Below, piece after piece: positions 1 to 7,189 of a stretch of 24,212 nucleotides of DNA. The notes below the pieces were generated by a model. The model was not told the DNA's origin. It saw nothing but the letters and a program-made list of their open reading frames with translations, and did no database searches. Position 1 is the stretch's first letter, and every line of letters starts with the position of its first letter. This DNA comes from CAYLMM01 sp964384825. Its GTDB lineage: Bacteria > Krumholzibacteriota > Krumholzibacteriia > LZORAL124-64-63. The stretch is taken from positions 1 through 24,212 of the forward strand of contig CAYLMM010000043.1 of NCBI GenBank assembly GCA_964384825.1, in the 5' to 3' direction. The translations under genes and the position numbers were made by a program.

Positions 1-144
1 ATCCTGCCGGCCTTCGAGAGCTGCCACGCGCTGGCGTATCTGGAGAAGATGCGCGCAGAGGTGGAGCCCGGAACGATCGTGGTGGTGAATCTGTCGGGGC
101 GGGGGGACAAGGATCTGGATGAGTATTTGGGGTTGGGGGGGTGA
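1..144 (+). CDS. trpB: Tryptophan synthase beta chain, C-terminal end (partial)
   Basis: Only the last 47 residues are in the window; the gene begins upstream. The frame reads ILPAFESCHALAYLEKMRAE, then VVVNLSGRGDKD, and stops at TGA 142-144. The 'I-P-A-x-E-S-x-H-A-L-A' stretch and the 'NLSGRGDKD' stretch are the conserved C-terminal signatures of TrpB, the PLP enzyme that condenses indole with serine to make tryptophan in the cytoplasmic TrpAB complex. The last dozen codons become strongly G-rich (TTG and GGG codons), unlike the C-ending codons before them. A GC-rich hairpin follows the stop, so this is probably the end of a transcription unit. The family call is firm despite the short length. 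Confidence 0.9.
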   Translation: MLPAFESCHALAYLEKMRAEVEPGTIVVVNLSGRGDKDLDEYLGLGG

Positions 145-156
145 GAAGATTGTCGT

Positions 157-197
157 GCCGGGCGGGTCGCCTTGCGAAGGATCCGCCCGGCAATTTG
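157..197 (+). terminator. Probable terminator after trpB
   Basis: GCCGGGCGG (157-165) pairs perfectly with CCGCCCGGC (183-191), and an inner TCGC/GCGA stem (167-170 with 174-177) extends the hairpin. It is followed by AATTTG, so the T-tract is short. It lies 13 bases after the trpB stop and before a promoter-like sequence for the next gene, which fits a terminator. A structured spacer is the alternative. Confidence 0.55.
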
Positions 198-205
198 AAA
201 ACAGA

Positions 206-233
206 TTGACAGGGTCGAAAGCCGACATATGGT
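206..233 (+). promoter_or_regulatory. Probable sigma70-type promoter for the PIG-V-like gene
   Basis: A perfect -35 box TTGACA (206-211) is followed after 16 bases by TATGGT (228-233), which matches 4 of 6 bases of the -10 consensus. The predicted start, near 240, would give a leader of about 45 bases to the ATG at 285. The preceding hairpin separates it from trpB. It is a sequence match only. Confidence 0.45.
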
Positions 234-284
234 TGAAAAATAATGTTCAGCTATTAAGGATCTTTCCAAGAATTGTGAACGGAC

Positions 285-1919
285 ATGAAGAAATTTCTGA
301 TCTCGGTTTCCGGGATGTATCTCGCATCCCGTGCCGTCGTGTTACTTGCCGTCTATTTCAGCTTCATATTCATTGCCAAAGGGATTCCCGGAGAAAATCA
401 CGATCCCTATGTTGATGATCTGATTTCCCCGGTTTGTTGGCGATGGCTCGGAGAGGAGTCCCGGATTCAATTGCCGGCGCCCGATGATTACGGTGAAGCC
501 GAATTGTATTTGAAATGTTATGCAATAGTGGACAGCTTGAAGGCCGATGTCGAGATCGAGGGGATTCCGGCAGGAACCCTGACGATCGGCAAGGACATAA
601 ACCGATATCGTGTCGAGTTGCCGGAAAGCCTGGCATCTTTGCCCGCCGGGACGAACGATCCACTCGAAATTGCTATCAAAGCTCCAGCCGTTTCTCCCAA
701 AGATCTTACGAATGGCAAAAGCGGCGATACCCGCAAATTGTCGATATGCCTGTACGAGATCGGGTATCGCAGTGCCGGCCGGGTATCGACGGCCGCTGAT
801 CCGGGTCTGCGCATCAAGGGTGCGCATGGATTGGAGTCGACCAGGAAGGCCGCCCCCGGATGGGACTACTTGAAAGGCGCCGTATTCCAGGGTGATTCGG
901 GATGGTATGCCGGAATTGTCAATAACGGGTACCGCTTTTCCAAAGCCGATATCGGCACCGAACAGAACACGGCATTCTATCCGCTCTGGCCGTTGATTTC
1001 TCGATTGTTCATTACCTGGACCGGGTTGCCGACCATGGACGGAATGCTGCTGCTTGCCAACATGTTGGGATACTTCGGATTCCTTGTTGCCGGATTGGCG
1101 CTTCGCTCGGCTATAGGAGAGTCGGCGGCCCTGGCGGGAGTAATGTTCATGTGTCTGTACCCCGATTCCGTCTATTTTTCGGCGGGACATACGGAATCAT
1201 TGATGCTGCTGCTGTTCGGACTTTTTCTCTGGCTTCTCGAACGCAAGAAATTTTGGATGGCTGCTGTTGTCGCCGCCTTGGCGTCTGCCTGCCGGGGGGT
1301 AGGGCTTTTTCTGGCTCCGGCTTTGATGCTTTCGTATTGGCAAAGCGTTGCCGGGCATGATTCGAAAAAGTGCTTCAAAATGCTTAAAGGGGGCGTTCTC
1401 GGCGCGATCGGAGTATCGGGGTTGGCCGGTTTTATGATTTTTCTCTGGTCCAGATTCGGTGATCCTTTCGCATTCTCTCATGCCCAGCAGGGCTGGATGA
1501 CGGAGTCCCACCCATCGGCCCTAAGTACGATTCTCGGTGTTCCGATTTGGAATCGACTGTGGTGGGCTCTGAGAGGGAACATTCCGGCCCTGGTAACCGA
1601 CCCGCATGGTTTCGGATATTTGGTTATGCCTTTTGGTGTAGTGGTGATGCTGATGGCAATGCGAGATATGCCTAAAGCGTGGCTCCTCGTGGGTGGGGGT
1701 ATGGTCTTGTTTCCATATTATTTCTTCAGCGGATCTCAGGCATGCATGACATCCATGGGGCGGTTTGCCGCGGTTGATATTCCGGTATTCGCCGCCTTGG
1801 GAATCATATCCCAAAGACCTGGATTCAAAAGGTTTGCGATGCCGTTGGCGGGGCTGATGGTAATCGGTTTGTTCGCATTTACCATATTCATGGCTCCGGG
1901 GAAATATTTTATCGGTTGA
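285..1919 (+). CDS. PIG-V-like membrane mannosyltransferase with large soluble insertion
   Basis: A 544-residue polytopic membrane protein. One hydrophobic segment lies at residues 10-30 and about eight more between 230 and 540. The call rests on GDSGWYAGIVNNGY (about 203-216, compare the W-D-x-x-[HW]-Y-x-x-I-A-x-x-G-Y loop of PIG-V), then NTAFYPLWPLI (228-238), and LYPDSVYFSAGHTESL, the typical PIG-V order. The family transfers mannose from a polyprenyl-phosphate donor on the outer face of the membrane. In ordinary members the acidic loop follows the first membrane segment closely. Here about 160 mostly beta-like soluble residues (40-195) are inserted first. The gene is visibly AT-richer than its neighbours (TTG, GAT, AAA and ATT codons are common), which suggests transfer or a different selective history. 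The ribosome site is weak (GGAC). The bacterial substrate is unknown; protein or glycolipid glycosylation is an inference. Confidence 0.75.
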   Translation: MKKFLISVSGMYLASRAVVLLAVYFSFIFIAKGIPGENHDPYVDDLISPVCWRWLGEESRIQLPAPDDYGEAELYLKCYAIVDSLKADVEIEGIPAGTLTIGKDINRYRVELPESLASLPAGTNDPLEIAIKAPAVSPKDLTNGKSGDTRKLSICLYEIGYRSAGRVSTAADPGLRIKGAHGLESTRKAAPGWDYLKGAVFQGDSGWYAGIVNNGYRFSKADIGTEQNTAFYPLWPLISRLFITWTGLPTMDGMLLLANMLGYFGFLVAGLALRSAIGESAALAGVMFMCLYPDSVYFSAGHTESLMLLLFGLFLWLLERKKFWMAAVVAALASACRGVGLFLAPALMLSYWQSVAGHDSKKCFKMLKGGVLGAIGVSGLAGFMIFLWSRFGDPFAFSHAQQGWMTESHPSALSTILGVPIWNRLWWALRGNIPALVTDPHGFGYLVMPFGVVVMLMAMRDMPKAWLLVGGGMVLFPYYFFSGSQACMTSMGRFAAVDIPVFAALGIISQRPGFKRFAMPLAGLMVIGLFAFTIFMAPGKYFIG

Positions 1920-1983
1920 GTTCAGGGGATCAGCCGGTTTGCCAACTTCAAGACCAAGATGCAGGCTGAGTCGACGGGCGGAT

Positions 1984-3912
1984 TCAATACCCCAACGCCT
2001 CCAACCTCCTCCGATCCTCGTCGCTCAGCGTCTCCTCCGCCGCCTCGAATTCCCCCTTGTCCGCGGCCATGGCCCGCAGCCGCCCCAGCATCTCCCGATA
2101 ACGTTCGTCTTGCTCGATGCGCAGGTTCACTTCCGCCCCCGGATCCTTCCGAAGATCGAAGAGCTGCTGCCGGTTGAACCCGTCGTGGACGGCCAGCCAA
2201 CGGTCGCCGCGCAGTCCGAAATTGTGGCTGATGTCGTGGCTGCGGATCGCGACTGCCGCTGCCGGAGTCGGAGCGTCGTCCAGCAGGGCGAGGTACCGGT
2301 TCGGCCAGAGCGTTCCCCGCGGCGGCCTTGCCTCGACGACGCGCAGCAGCATCGGCGTGATGTCGGTGATGGCCAGCAATTCGTCGGTCACCTTCGACAA
2401 TTCTCCGAACGATTCCGCGGGCGACATCAGCAGCGGGATGTGCGTCATCTCGTCGTAGACGGTCGTCAGATGCCCGAATTCACCGTGTTCGGCGAAAGCC
2501 TCGCCGTGGTCGGCGGTCACCACGACCAGAAGATCACGATCCCGGTCCAGGGCGCGCCAGTCAGCCAGCACTCCGGCCACCGCGGCGTCGATCCGGTGCA
2601 GGTTGCCGTCGTAGAGGGCTTCGAGCTTCCGGCGATCGGCCTCGTCCCACGATCGCTTGCCGTCGATGACTTCCTGGAGCAGGTCGCTGGTGCCGTCGTG
2701 CACCCCCGCATAGCCGGGATCGCTCCACAGATCGTGGTCCGGTCCGGGGATGTAGGGATCGTGCGGCGGCATCATGTGCAGGTAGCAGAAGACCGGATCG
2801 GCACCCAGGCCCGCCGCCATCCGCTCGCGCGCCATGGTGGCGACGATCTCGGAGTTCGTACCGTAGTCGCCGTGGGCGGGATGATGCCAGGCCTCGACGA
2901 ATTCCGCGAAACCCTGGTCGGCCCCGGTGCCGCGCGAGCAGAAGGGGTTGTCCGACCAGCCGAGAGTGAGGTAGCCGTGGTCGCGCAGTATCTCGGCCAA
3001 CGTCACGAAGGAATCGGACAGGGCCTGACCCTTGGCCAGCACGCCGTGGTCGCGCCAGGATAGCCCGGTCAGCAGGCTCGGCACCGCCGTCATCGTGAAC
3101 GGCGACACCGTGTGGACCTGCGAGAACTTCAACCCCGCCGCGGCCAGGCTGTCCAGCGTCGGCGTCGTCGCCCGCCCGTACCCGTAGCAGCCGACATGAT
3201 CGGCGCGCAGGGCGTCCAGCACGATCAGAAGCACGTCCGGGCGGTCCGAAACGCGGGGCGGCGTTTCGCCTTCATAGGGCGCGAGGGTCCATTCGGCGTC
3301 GGGTCCGGGCAGCTCGCGCCATTGGTTCCAGGCGACTTGTTCCTTGGCGGTCATCCGGGCGGTGACCGAGAGATCCTTCAGGAAGATCCCGATCTGCCGC
3401 CGGGTGCCGATCTCAAGAGAGTCGCCTTCGACATGATGGAGACCGGGTCGGACGACCAGCCTGTTCAGACCGCGCCGAAGGCTTTTCGGGGGCAGGGGGA
3501 CCGCGATGTCCAGGGCCTGCCATGGTTCGGCCGAAAGGAAGGTGTCGGTTACCGCCTCGCCGTTGATCAGCACGGTGACCGTCTGCCCCTCGGCGGCCAG
3601 GGCGGGATGGGTGCTGCAGGTCATCCGCAGGGTGTCGCCCAGTCCGAGGGCGCGCAGGTGCAGGACGGCTTCCCCGCCCAGGGTCCACACGCCGGGCGGG
3701 TCGGCATGGTCCCAGCCCTCGCCGAACCAGTGCAGCCCCGGTTCGGGATCGAAGACGGCTCCGAACGCGGTGTCGGTGTCGGGATCGGCGAAATGGAAAT
3801 CGGCGATGGTCACCGTTTCGCGGGGACCGGAATCCGAGCAACCGAAGAGCGAAAAGATGAAAACGGCGGTCAGCGCGAGCAGACAGCCGGCCACGGTCCT
3901 TCGTCGATCCAT
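1984..3912 (-). CDS. Sulfatase-fold lipoprotein 1 (alkaline phosphatase superfamily)
   Basis: A 642-residue exported enzyme of the sulfatase/alkaline-phosphatase superfamily. The signal peptide ends in lipobox SLFGC with lipidated Cys25. Residues 30-200 form a beta-rich N-terminal domain. The catalytic domain starts at DVLLIVLDALRADHVGCYGY (metal Asp233) and includes TADHGE (466-471) and HGEFGH. The position aligned with the formylglycine Cys/Ser is Thr273 in TMTAVPSLLTG, and the usual Arg is absent. So an FGly-dependent sulfatase is unlikely, and a Thr-nucleophile phosphodiesterase or phosphotransferase is possible. The protein ends in LEALGY. I chose ATG 3912 because GGAGG lies five bases before it and the signal peptide follows directly. 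A TTG at 3936, overlapping the upstream stop, and an ATG at 3924 are alternatives. It is the last gene of a three-paralogue operon. Confidence 0.85.
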   Translation of the reverse strand: MDRRRTVAGCLLALTAVFIFSLFGCSDSGPRETVTIADFHFADPDTDTAFGAVFDPEPGLHWFGEGWDHADPPGVWTLGGEAVLHLRALGLGDTLRMTCSTHPALAAEGQTVTVLINGEAVTDTFLSAEPWQALDIAVPLPPKSLRRGLNRLVVRPGLHHVEGDSLEIGTRRQIGIFLKDLSVTARMTAKEQVAWNQWRELPGPDAEWTLAPYEGETPPRVSDRPDVLLIVLDALRADHVGCYGYGRATTPTLDSLAAAGLKFSQVHTVSPFTMTAVPSLLTGLSWRDHGVLAKGQALSDSFVTLAEILRDHGYLTLGWSDNPFCSRGTGADQGFAEFVEAWHHPAHGDYGTNSEIVATMARERMAAGLGADPVFCYLHMMPPHDPYIPGPDHDLWSDPGYAGVHDGTSDLLQEVIDGKRSWDEADRRKLEALYDGNLHRIDAAVAGVLADWRALDRDRDLLVVVTADHGEAFAEHGEFGHLTTVYDEMTHIPLLMSPAESFGELSKVTDELLAITDITPMLLRVVEARPPRGTLWPNRYLALLDDAPTPAAAVAIRSHDISHNFGLRGDRWLAVHDGFNRQQLFDLRKDPGAEVNLRIEQDERYREMLGRLRAMAADKGEFEAAEETLSDEDRRRLEALGY

Positions 3913-3932
3913 CATCCCCTCCATGGGCCTTC

Positions 3933-5513
3933 TCAATACCCCAACGCCCGCAACTGCTTCCGCGTCTCCGCATCCACCTCGGGCCGATCTTCCCCGTCAT
4001 CCTCGCCGTCCCCGGCGAACTCCGCCACCGCCGCCCGCAGCTTCCCGCGCCACGTCTCCGATTCCTCGTCCCCGGCCTGGAACAGGTTCTCCAGCTCGCC
4101 GGGATCCTCGCGCAGATCGTAGAGTTCCCACCGGCCGGCGTCCACCGTCCAGATCACCTTGCGGCCCGCTCCGCGCAGGGAGTAGCGGGTGTGATGCGCC
4201 TCGGGCCTGTGCGTTTCGCTGAAGACCAGGCGGCCGGGGTCGGGCGCTCCGTTCAGCAGATCCACGCCGTGCATGCCTTCGGGCACCGGCAGGCCGGCCG
4301 CCCCGAGCACCGTCGGGGTCACGTCCGACAGCGCGGCCGGATCGTCGCGCCGCGCGCCGGTGGCGATTCCGGCGTCGCGCGGCGGCTTGATGATCAGCGG
4401 CACCCGCAGCAGCGAATCGTACAGCGTGTTGACGTGGCCGACCTCGTTGTGCTGGCCCAGGCCCTCGCCGTGGTCGCCGGCCAGGATGATCAGCGCGTCG
4501 TCGTAGAGCCCGCGCGCGCGCAGGGTGTCGAGCAGGGCGCCGACGTGGCGGTCGACGAACTCCACCTCGCGGTCGTAGCGGCGGTTGATCCGGCGCAGGT
4601 CGCCGTGGTTGTCGCTCAGGGCGATCGTCAGGGTCGCCTCGCGGTCGCCGGCCGCCCCGATCGAGGCCGCGTAGAACAGGGCCTGCCGCGAGCGGCTCTG
4701 GGGCGAGGCCAGCGGCGGATTCGCGCCTTCGGCCCCGTGCAGATCCAGCCGCCGCACGGTGAACAGGGTGTCCGAACGCACCGTCAGCCTCGCCATCCTC
4801 GGCGGCAGTTCCAGTTCGATCTGCATCGGCGTGAAGGTGCTGGTGGGGATTTCGGCGATCTGCGCGCCGTCGAGCTCGACCACGGCCCGGCGGTCGACCA
4901 GCCCGTGCGCGTTGTAGGGCTCGTGCGGATCGGAGAAATGCCACAGGGCGAAGAAGGGCGCGCGCAGGCCGTCGAGGATCTCGACGCAGCGCGGCAGCAT
5001 CGTGTCGGCCGCGGCGATGTGGACGATCCCGCCCACGTCCCGGTACCGGTCGAAGCCGCGGGCGAAGCCGTGGGCCCCGTCCATGGTCGCCAGGCTCACC
5101 GCCGCGCCGGTCGCGTACCCGCTGCGCGACAGCAATTCGGCCAGGATCGGCGGCGTACCCCGGATCGGCTGGACGTTGTTCAGCACGCCGAGTTCCGACG
5201 GCATCCGCGAGGTGAACATCGCCGCGTGGCTCGGCCCGGTGATCGGCGCGTGGGTGACGCAGTTCTCGAACACGACGCCGTCGCGGGCCAGCTCGTCGAT
5301 CCGCGGGGTCGCGACCTCGCCGCCGTAGCAGCCCAGACGGTCGGCCCGCTGGGTGTCGATCACGATCAGCACGACGTTCGGGGCGTCGGGGGCCAGCGGG
5401 GGCGGGGCGGGGCGGTCGTCGCCACCGCAGCCGGCGATCAGGCCGGCGGCCAGGGCCGCGGCGAACAGCAGGGCCGACATCGGAAAGCGGCGGGCGCGGG
5501 TGTGCGTGGTCAT
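3933..5513 (-). CDS. Sulfatase-fold lipoprotein 2 (alkaline phosphatase superfamily)
   Basis: A 526-residue lipoprotein (lipobox LIAGC, Cys29) with a sulfatase-type domain: NVVLIVIDTQRADRLGCYGG near the N-terminus (metal Asp53), THAPITGPSHAAMFTS, DPHEPY, and AGDHGE (345-350). The nucleophile position is Thr92 (T-G-P-S-H), not Cys or Ser, and the Arg of the sulfatase signature is His. About 100 residues (205-305) with beta-strand character interrupt the fold between DPHEPY and YDREVEFVD, and may be a substrate-binding or carbohydrate-binding insertion. The protein ends in LRALGY, after an acidic stretch near residue 500. The frame stays open upstream to 5792, but that extension is Arg/Gly-rich and overlaps the preceding gene. 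The ATG at 5513, two bases after the upstream stop, begins a proper signal peptide. The spacing implies translational coupling. Confidence 0.85.
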   Translation of the reverse strand: MTTHTRARRFPMSALLFAAALAAGLIAGCGGDDRPAPPPLAPDAPNVVLIVIDTQRADRLGCYGGEVATPRIDELARDGVVFENCVTHAPITGPSHAAMFTSRMPSELGVLNNVQPIRGTPPILAELLSRSGYATGAAVSLATMDGAHGFARGFDRYRDVGGIVHIAAADTMLPRCVEILDGLRAPFFALWHFSDPHEPYNAHGLVDRRAVVELDGAQIAEIPTSTFTPMQIELELPPRMARLTVRSDTLFTVRRLDLHGAEGANPPLASPQSRSRQALFYAASIGAAGDREATLTIALSDNHGDLRRINRRYDREVEFVDRHVGALLDTLRARGLYDDALIILAGDHGEGLGQHNEVGHVNTLYDSLLRVPLIIKPPRDAGIATGARRDDPAALSDVTPTVLGAAGLPVPEGMHGVDLLNGAPDPGRLVFSETHRPEAHHTRYSLRGAGRKVIWTVDAGRWELYDLREDPGELENLFQAGDEESETWRGKLRAAVAEFAGDGEDDGEDRPEVDAETRKQLRALGY

Positions 5514-5515
5514 AG

Positions 5516-7033
5516 CTAGTATCCCAGGGCTTTCAATTGGCGCTTGGTGGCTTCGTCGACCGGCTCGTCGGCCATGGCGGCGTCGGGCGCCCGCTCGGGC
5601 GAGATCAGCCCGGCCAGGGCCGCTTCCAGCGATTCGGCCGCGGGTCCGGCTAGGTCCAGATGATGGATTTCGCCCGGATCGGTCCGCAGGTCGTAGAGGC
5701 CCGGGCCGCGCTCGGTCGCCGGCGAGATGGATCCGGCCTCGGCGCCGGCGTCGCCGCCCGCGCCGCCCGGCCGCGGCAGCAGCGCCGCCCACGCCCCGGC
5801 CCGCACCGCGACCAGGGTTTCGCCGTCGCAGAAGCCCAGCGGTTCGCGCGATTCGCCGAAGACGGCGGTCCGCCGCTGCCGCACCGCGATCTCGGCCTCG
5901 GTCGCGGGCCGGCCCGTCAGCTCGGGCAGCAGCGAGAACCCGTCCAGGCCCTCGGGGCGCTCCAGTCCGGCGGCGTCCAGGGCGGTGGGAAGAACGTCCA
6001 GGAAGCTCACCGGCAGGTCGACGACCCGGCCGGGGGCGAAGGCCGCTTCGGCCGTGGCGCCGCCGTCATCTCCATCCGCCCTTGCGGGCAGCCGCACGAT
6101 CATCGGCACACCCGTAACCTCGGTCCCCAGGCGGTCGCGGCTGTGGCCGTGGCCCCCGTGCTCCCAGAACTCCTCGCCGTGGTCGCTCGATACGATCAGC
6201 AGCAGATTTTCGGTCAGCCCGGCGGCTTCCAGGCGATCCCAGAAGGCGCCGAACAGCTCGTCGGTGTAAGCGATGCCGGCGTCGTAGTGGGCCCGGATCT
6301 CGTCCTTCTCGGCCTCGGTCATGCCGCGATCCTTCATCTTCTGCAGGATCTCGCTCTCGCCGCGGTAGTCGCTTCGGGGTTCGGGCAGGAAGCGGCGCAC
6401 GTACTCAAGCGGCGGGTTGTAGGGGGCGTGGATCTCGTAGGTGTGCAGGAACAGGAAGGCGTCATCGTCGGCGTGGCCGCGCAGCCAGACCTCGGCCTTC
6501 TCCAGGGTGCGCTCCCATTCGCGGCTCAGCTTGCGGGCCGATTCGTAGGTGTCGAAGCCCCGGTCGTGCCCGTAGCGCGATTGCAGATAGCCGCCGCCGG
6601 TGAAGGCCGCGGTCGCGAACCCGGCCCCGCGGATCGCTTCGACCAGATGCGGCGTCGCCGGATCCATCACCCGATCAGCCCCGACGACTCCGTGATGAGC
6701 CGGATACAGCCCGGTGAACAGCGACACGTGCGAGGGCAGCGTCCAGGTGGCCGGCGCGGTGACATCGCTGAAGCGCACGCCTTCGGCCGCCATCCGGTCG
6801 AGGAACGGGCTGGTCGGGCGCTCGCAGCCGTAGCAGCCCAGGCGGTCGGCCCGCAGGCAGTCGAGCGAGACCACCACGATGCGGCGGGGGCCGTCGGCGA
6901 ACAGGGATGCGGCCTTGTCGCCGTCGCCGGGTCCGCCGCAGCCGCAGAGGCCGCCGGCCAGGATCGCGAGCGTCAGGGCGAGGGCGAAGAATCGGCCGCA
7001 GGGCCGCGGGCGGTTGGGGAGCGTCGATCGCAT
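5516..7033 (-). CDS. Sulfatase-fold lipoprotein 3, first gene of the operon
   Basis: A 505-residue predicted lipoprotein. The signal peptide ends GLCGC (Cys32), a slightly atypical lipobox with Cys at -2. The domain begins RIVVVSLDCLRADRLGCYGC (metal Asp58), followed by WTLPSHVSLFTG with Thr98 at the nucleophile position, HTYEIHAPYNPP, and SSDHGEEFWEHGGHGH (282-297). This TLPSH form is widespread in bacterial proteins annotated as sulfatases but lacks the C/S-x-P-x-R motif needed for formylglycine. The C-terminal part carries the usual 'GLYDLRTDPGE' strand motif and ends LKALGY. The start is supported by GGAGG four bases before the ATG. The gene sits directly behind a promoter-like sequence and leads a packed operon of three divergent paralogues. 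The substrate is not readable; sulfated or phosphorylated glycans or lipids outside the inner membrane are plausible. Confidence 0.87.
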   Translation of the reverse strand: MRSTLPNRPRPCGRFFALALTLAILAGGLCGCGGPGDGDKAASLFADGPRRIVVVSLDCLRADRLGCYGCERPTSPFLDRMAAEGVRFSDVTAPATWTLPSHVSLFTGLYPAHHGVVGADRVMDPATPHLVEAIRGAGFATAAFTGGGYLQSRYGHDRGFDTYESARKLSREWERTLEKAEVWLRGHADDDAFLFLHTYEIHAPYNPPLEYVRRFLPEPRSDYRGESEILQKMKDRGMTEAEKDEIRAHYDAGIAYTDELFGAFWDRLEAAGLTENLLLIVSSDHGEEFWEHGGHGHSRDRLGTEVTGVPMIVRLPARADGDDGGATAEAAFAPGRVVDLPVSFLDVLPTALDAAGLERPEGLDGFSLLPELTGRPATEAEIAVRQRRTAVFGESREPLGFCDGETLVAVRAGAWAALLPRPGGAGGDAGAEAGSISPATERGPGLYDLRTDPGEIHHLDLAGPAAESLEAALAGLISPERAPDAAMADEPVDEATKRQLKALGY

Positions 7034-7060
7034 GGGGCCTCCGGGGAGTCGCGATGAAAT

Positions 7061-7103
7061 GGGACGTCCCGGAAATGATAAGCGCGCGTGCGGGGAAGGT
7101 CGA
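7061..7103 (-). promoter_or_regulatory. Promoter and palindromic operator-like site of the sulfatase-fold operon
   Basis: On the minus strand TCGACC (7103-7098, 4 of 6 matches) is followed after exactly 17 bases by TATCAT (7080-7075, 5 of 6). The predicted start is near 7068. A perfect 10-base palindrome GGGACGTCCC (7061-7070) lies on the predicted start site, where a repressor could block transcription. The leader to the ATG at 7033 is about 35 bases. Confidence 0.5.
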
Positions 7104-7124
7104 GTGCGGGCTGGCGAGGGATGA

Positions 7125-7182
7125 CGGCGGGGCGGCGATTACCGGCATTCGGCTGCCGGTCCGCTCTGCCGCCACCCCGCCG
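7125..7182 (-). terminator. Large hairpin after the propeller gene
   Basis: CGGCGGGG (7125-7132) pairs with CCCCGCCG (7175-7182). After a three-base bulge CGGC (7133-7136) pairs with GCCG (7068+100 to 7171, that is 7168-7171), and an inner stem ACCGGCA/TGCCGGT (7141-7147 with 7154-7160) caps the structure. It starts eight bases after the stop of the beta-propeller gene. There is no clear T-tract, so it may be a Rho-assisted terminator or an RNA-stabilising structure. Confidence 0.4.
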
Positions 7183-7189
7183 GGAAGAT

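Noticed and set aside
1984..3947. Identical 15-base strings (TCAATACCCCAACGC) at 1984 and 3933 as a mobile repeat
   Set aside because: They are the stop codon and ALGY codons of two paralogous genes, so protein conservation plus shared codon bias explains them.
3936..5792. Extension of sulfatase-fold gene 2 to an upstream start at 5792
   Set aside because: The extra 93 residues are Arg/Gly-rich, lie over the previous gene, and would bury the signal peptide.
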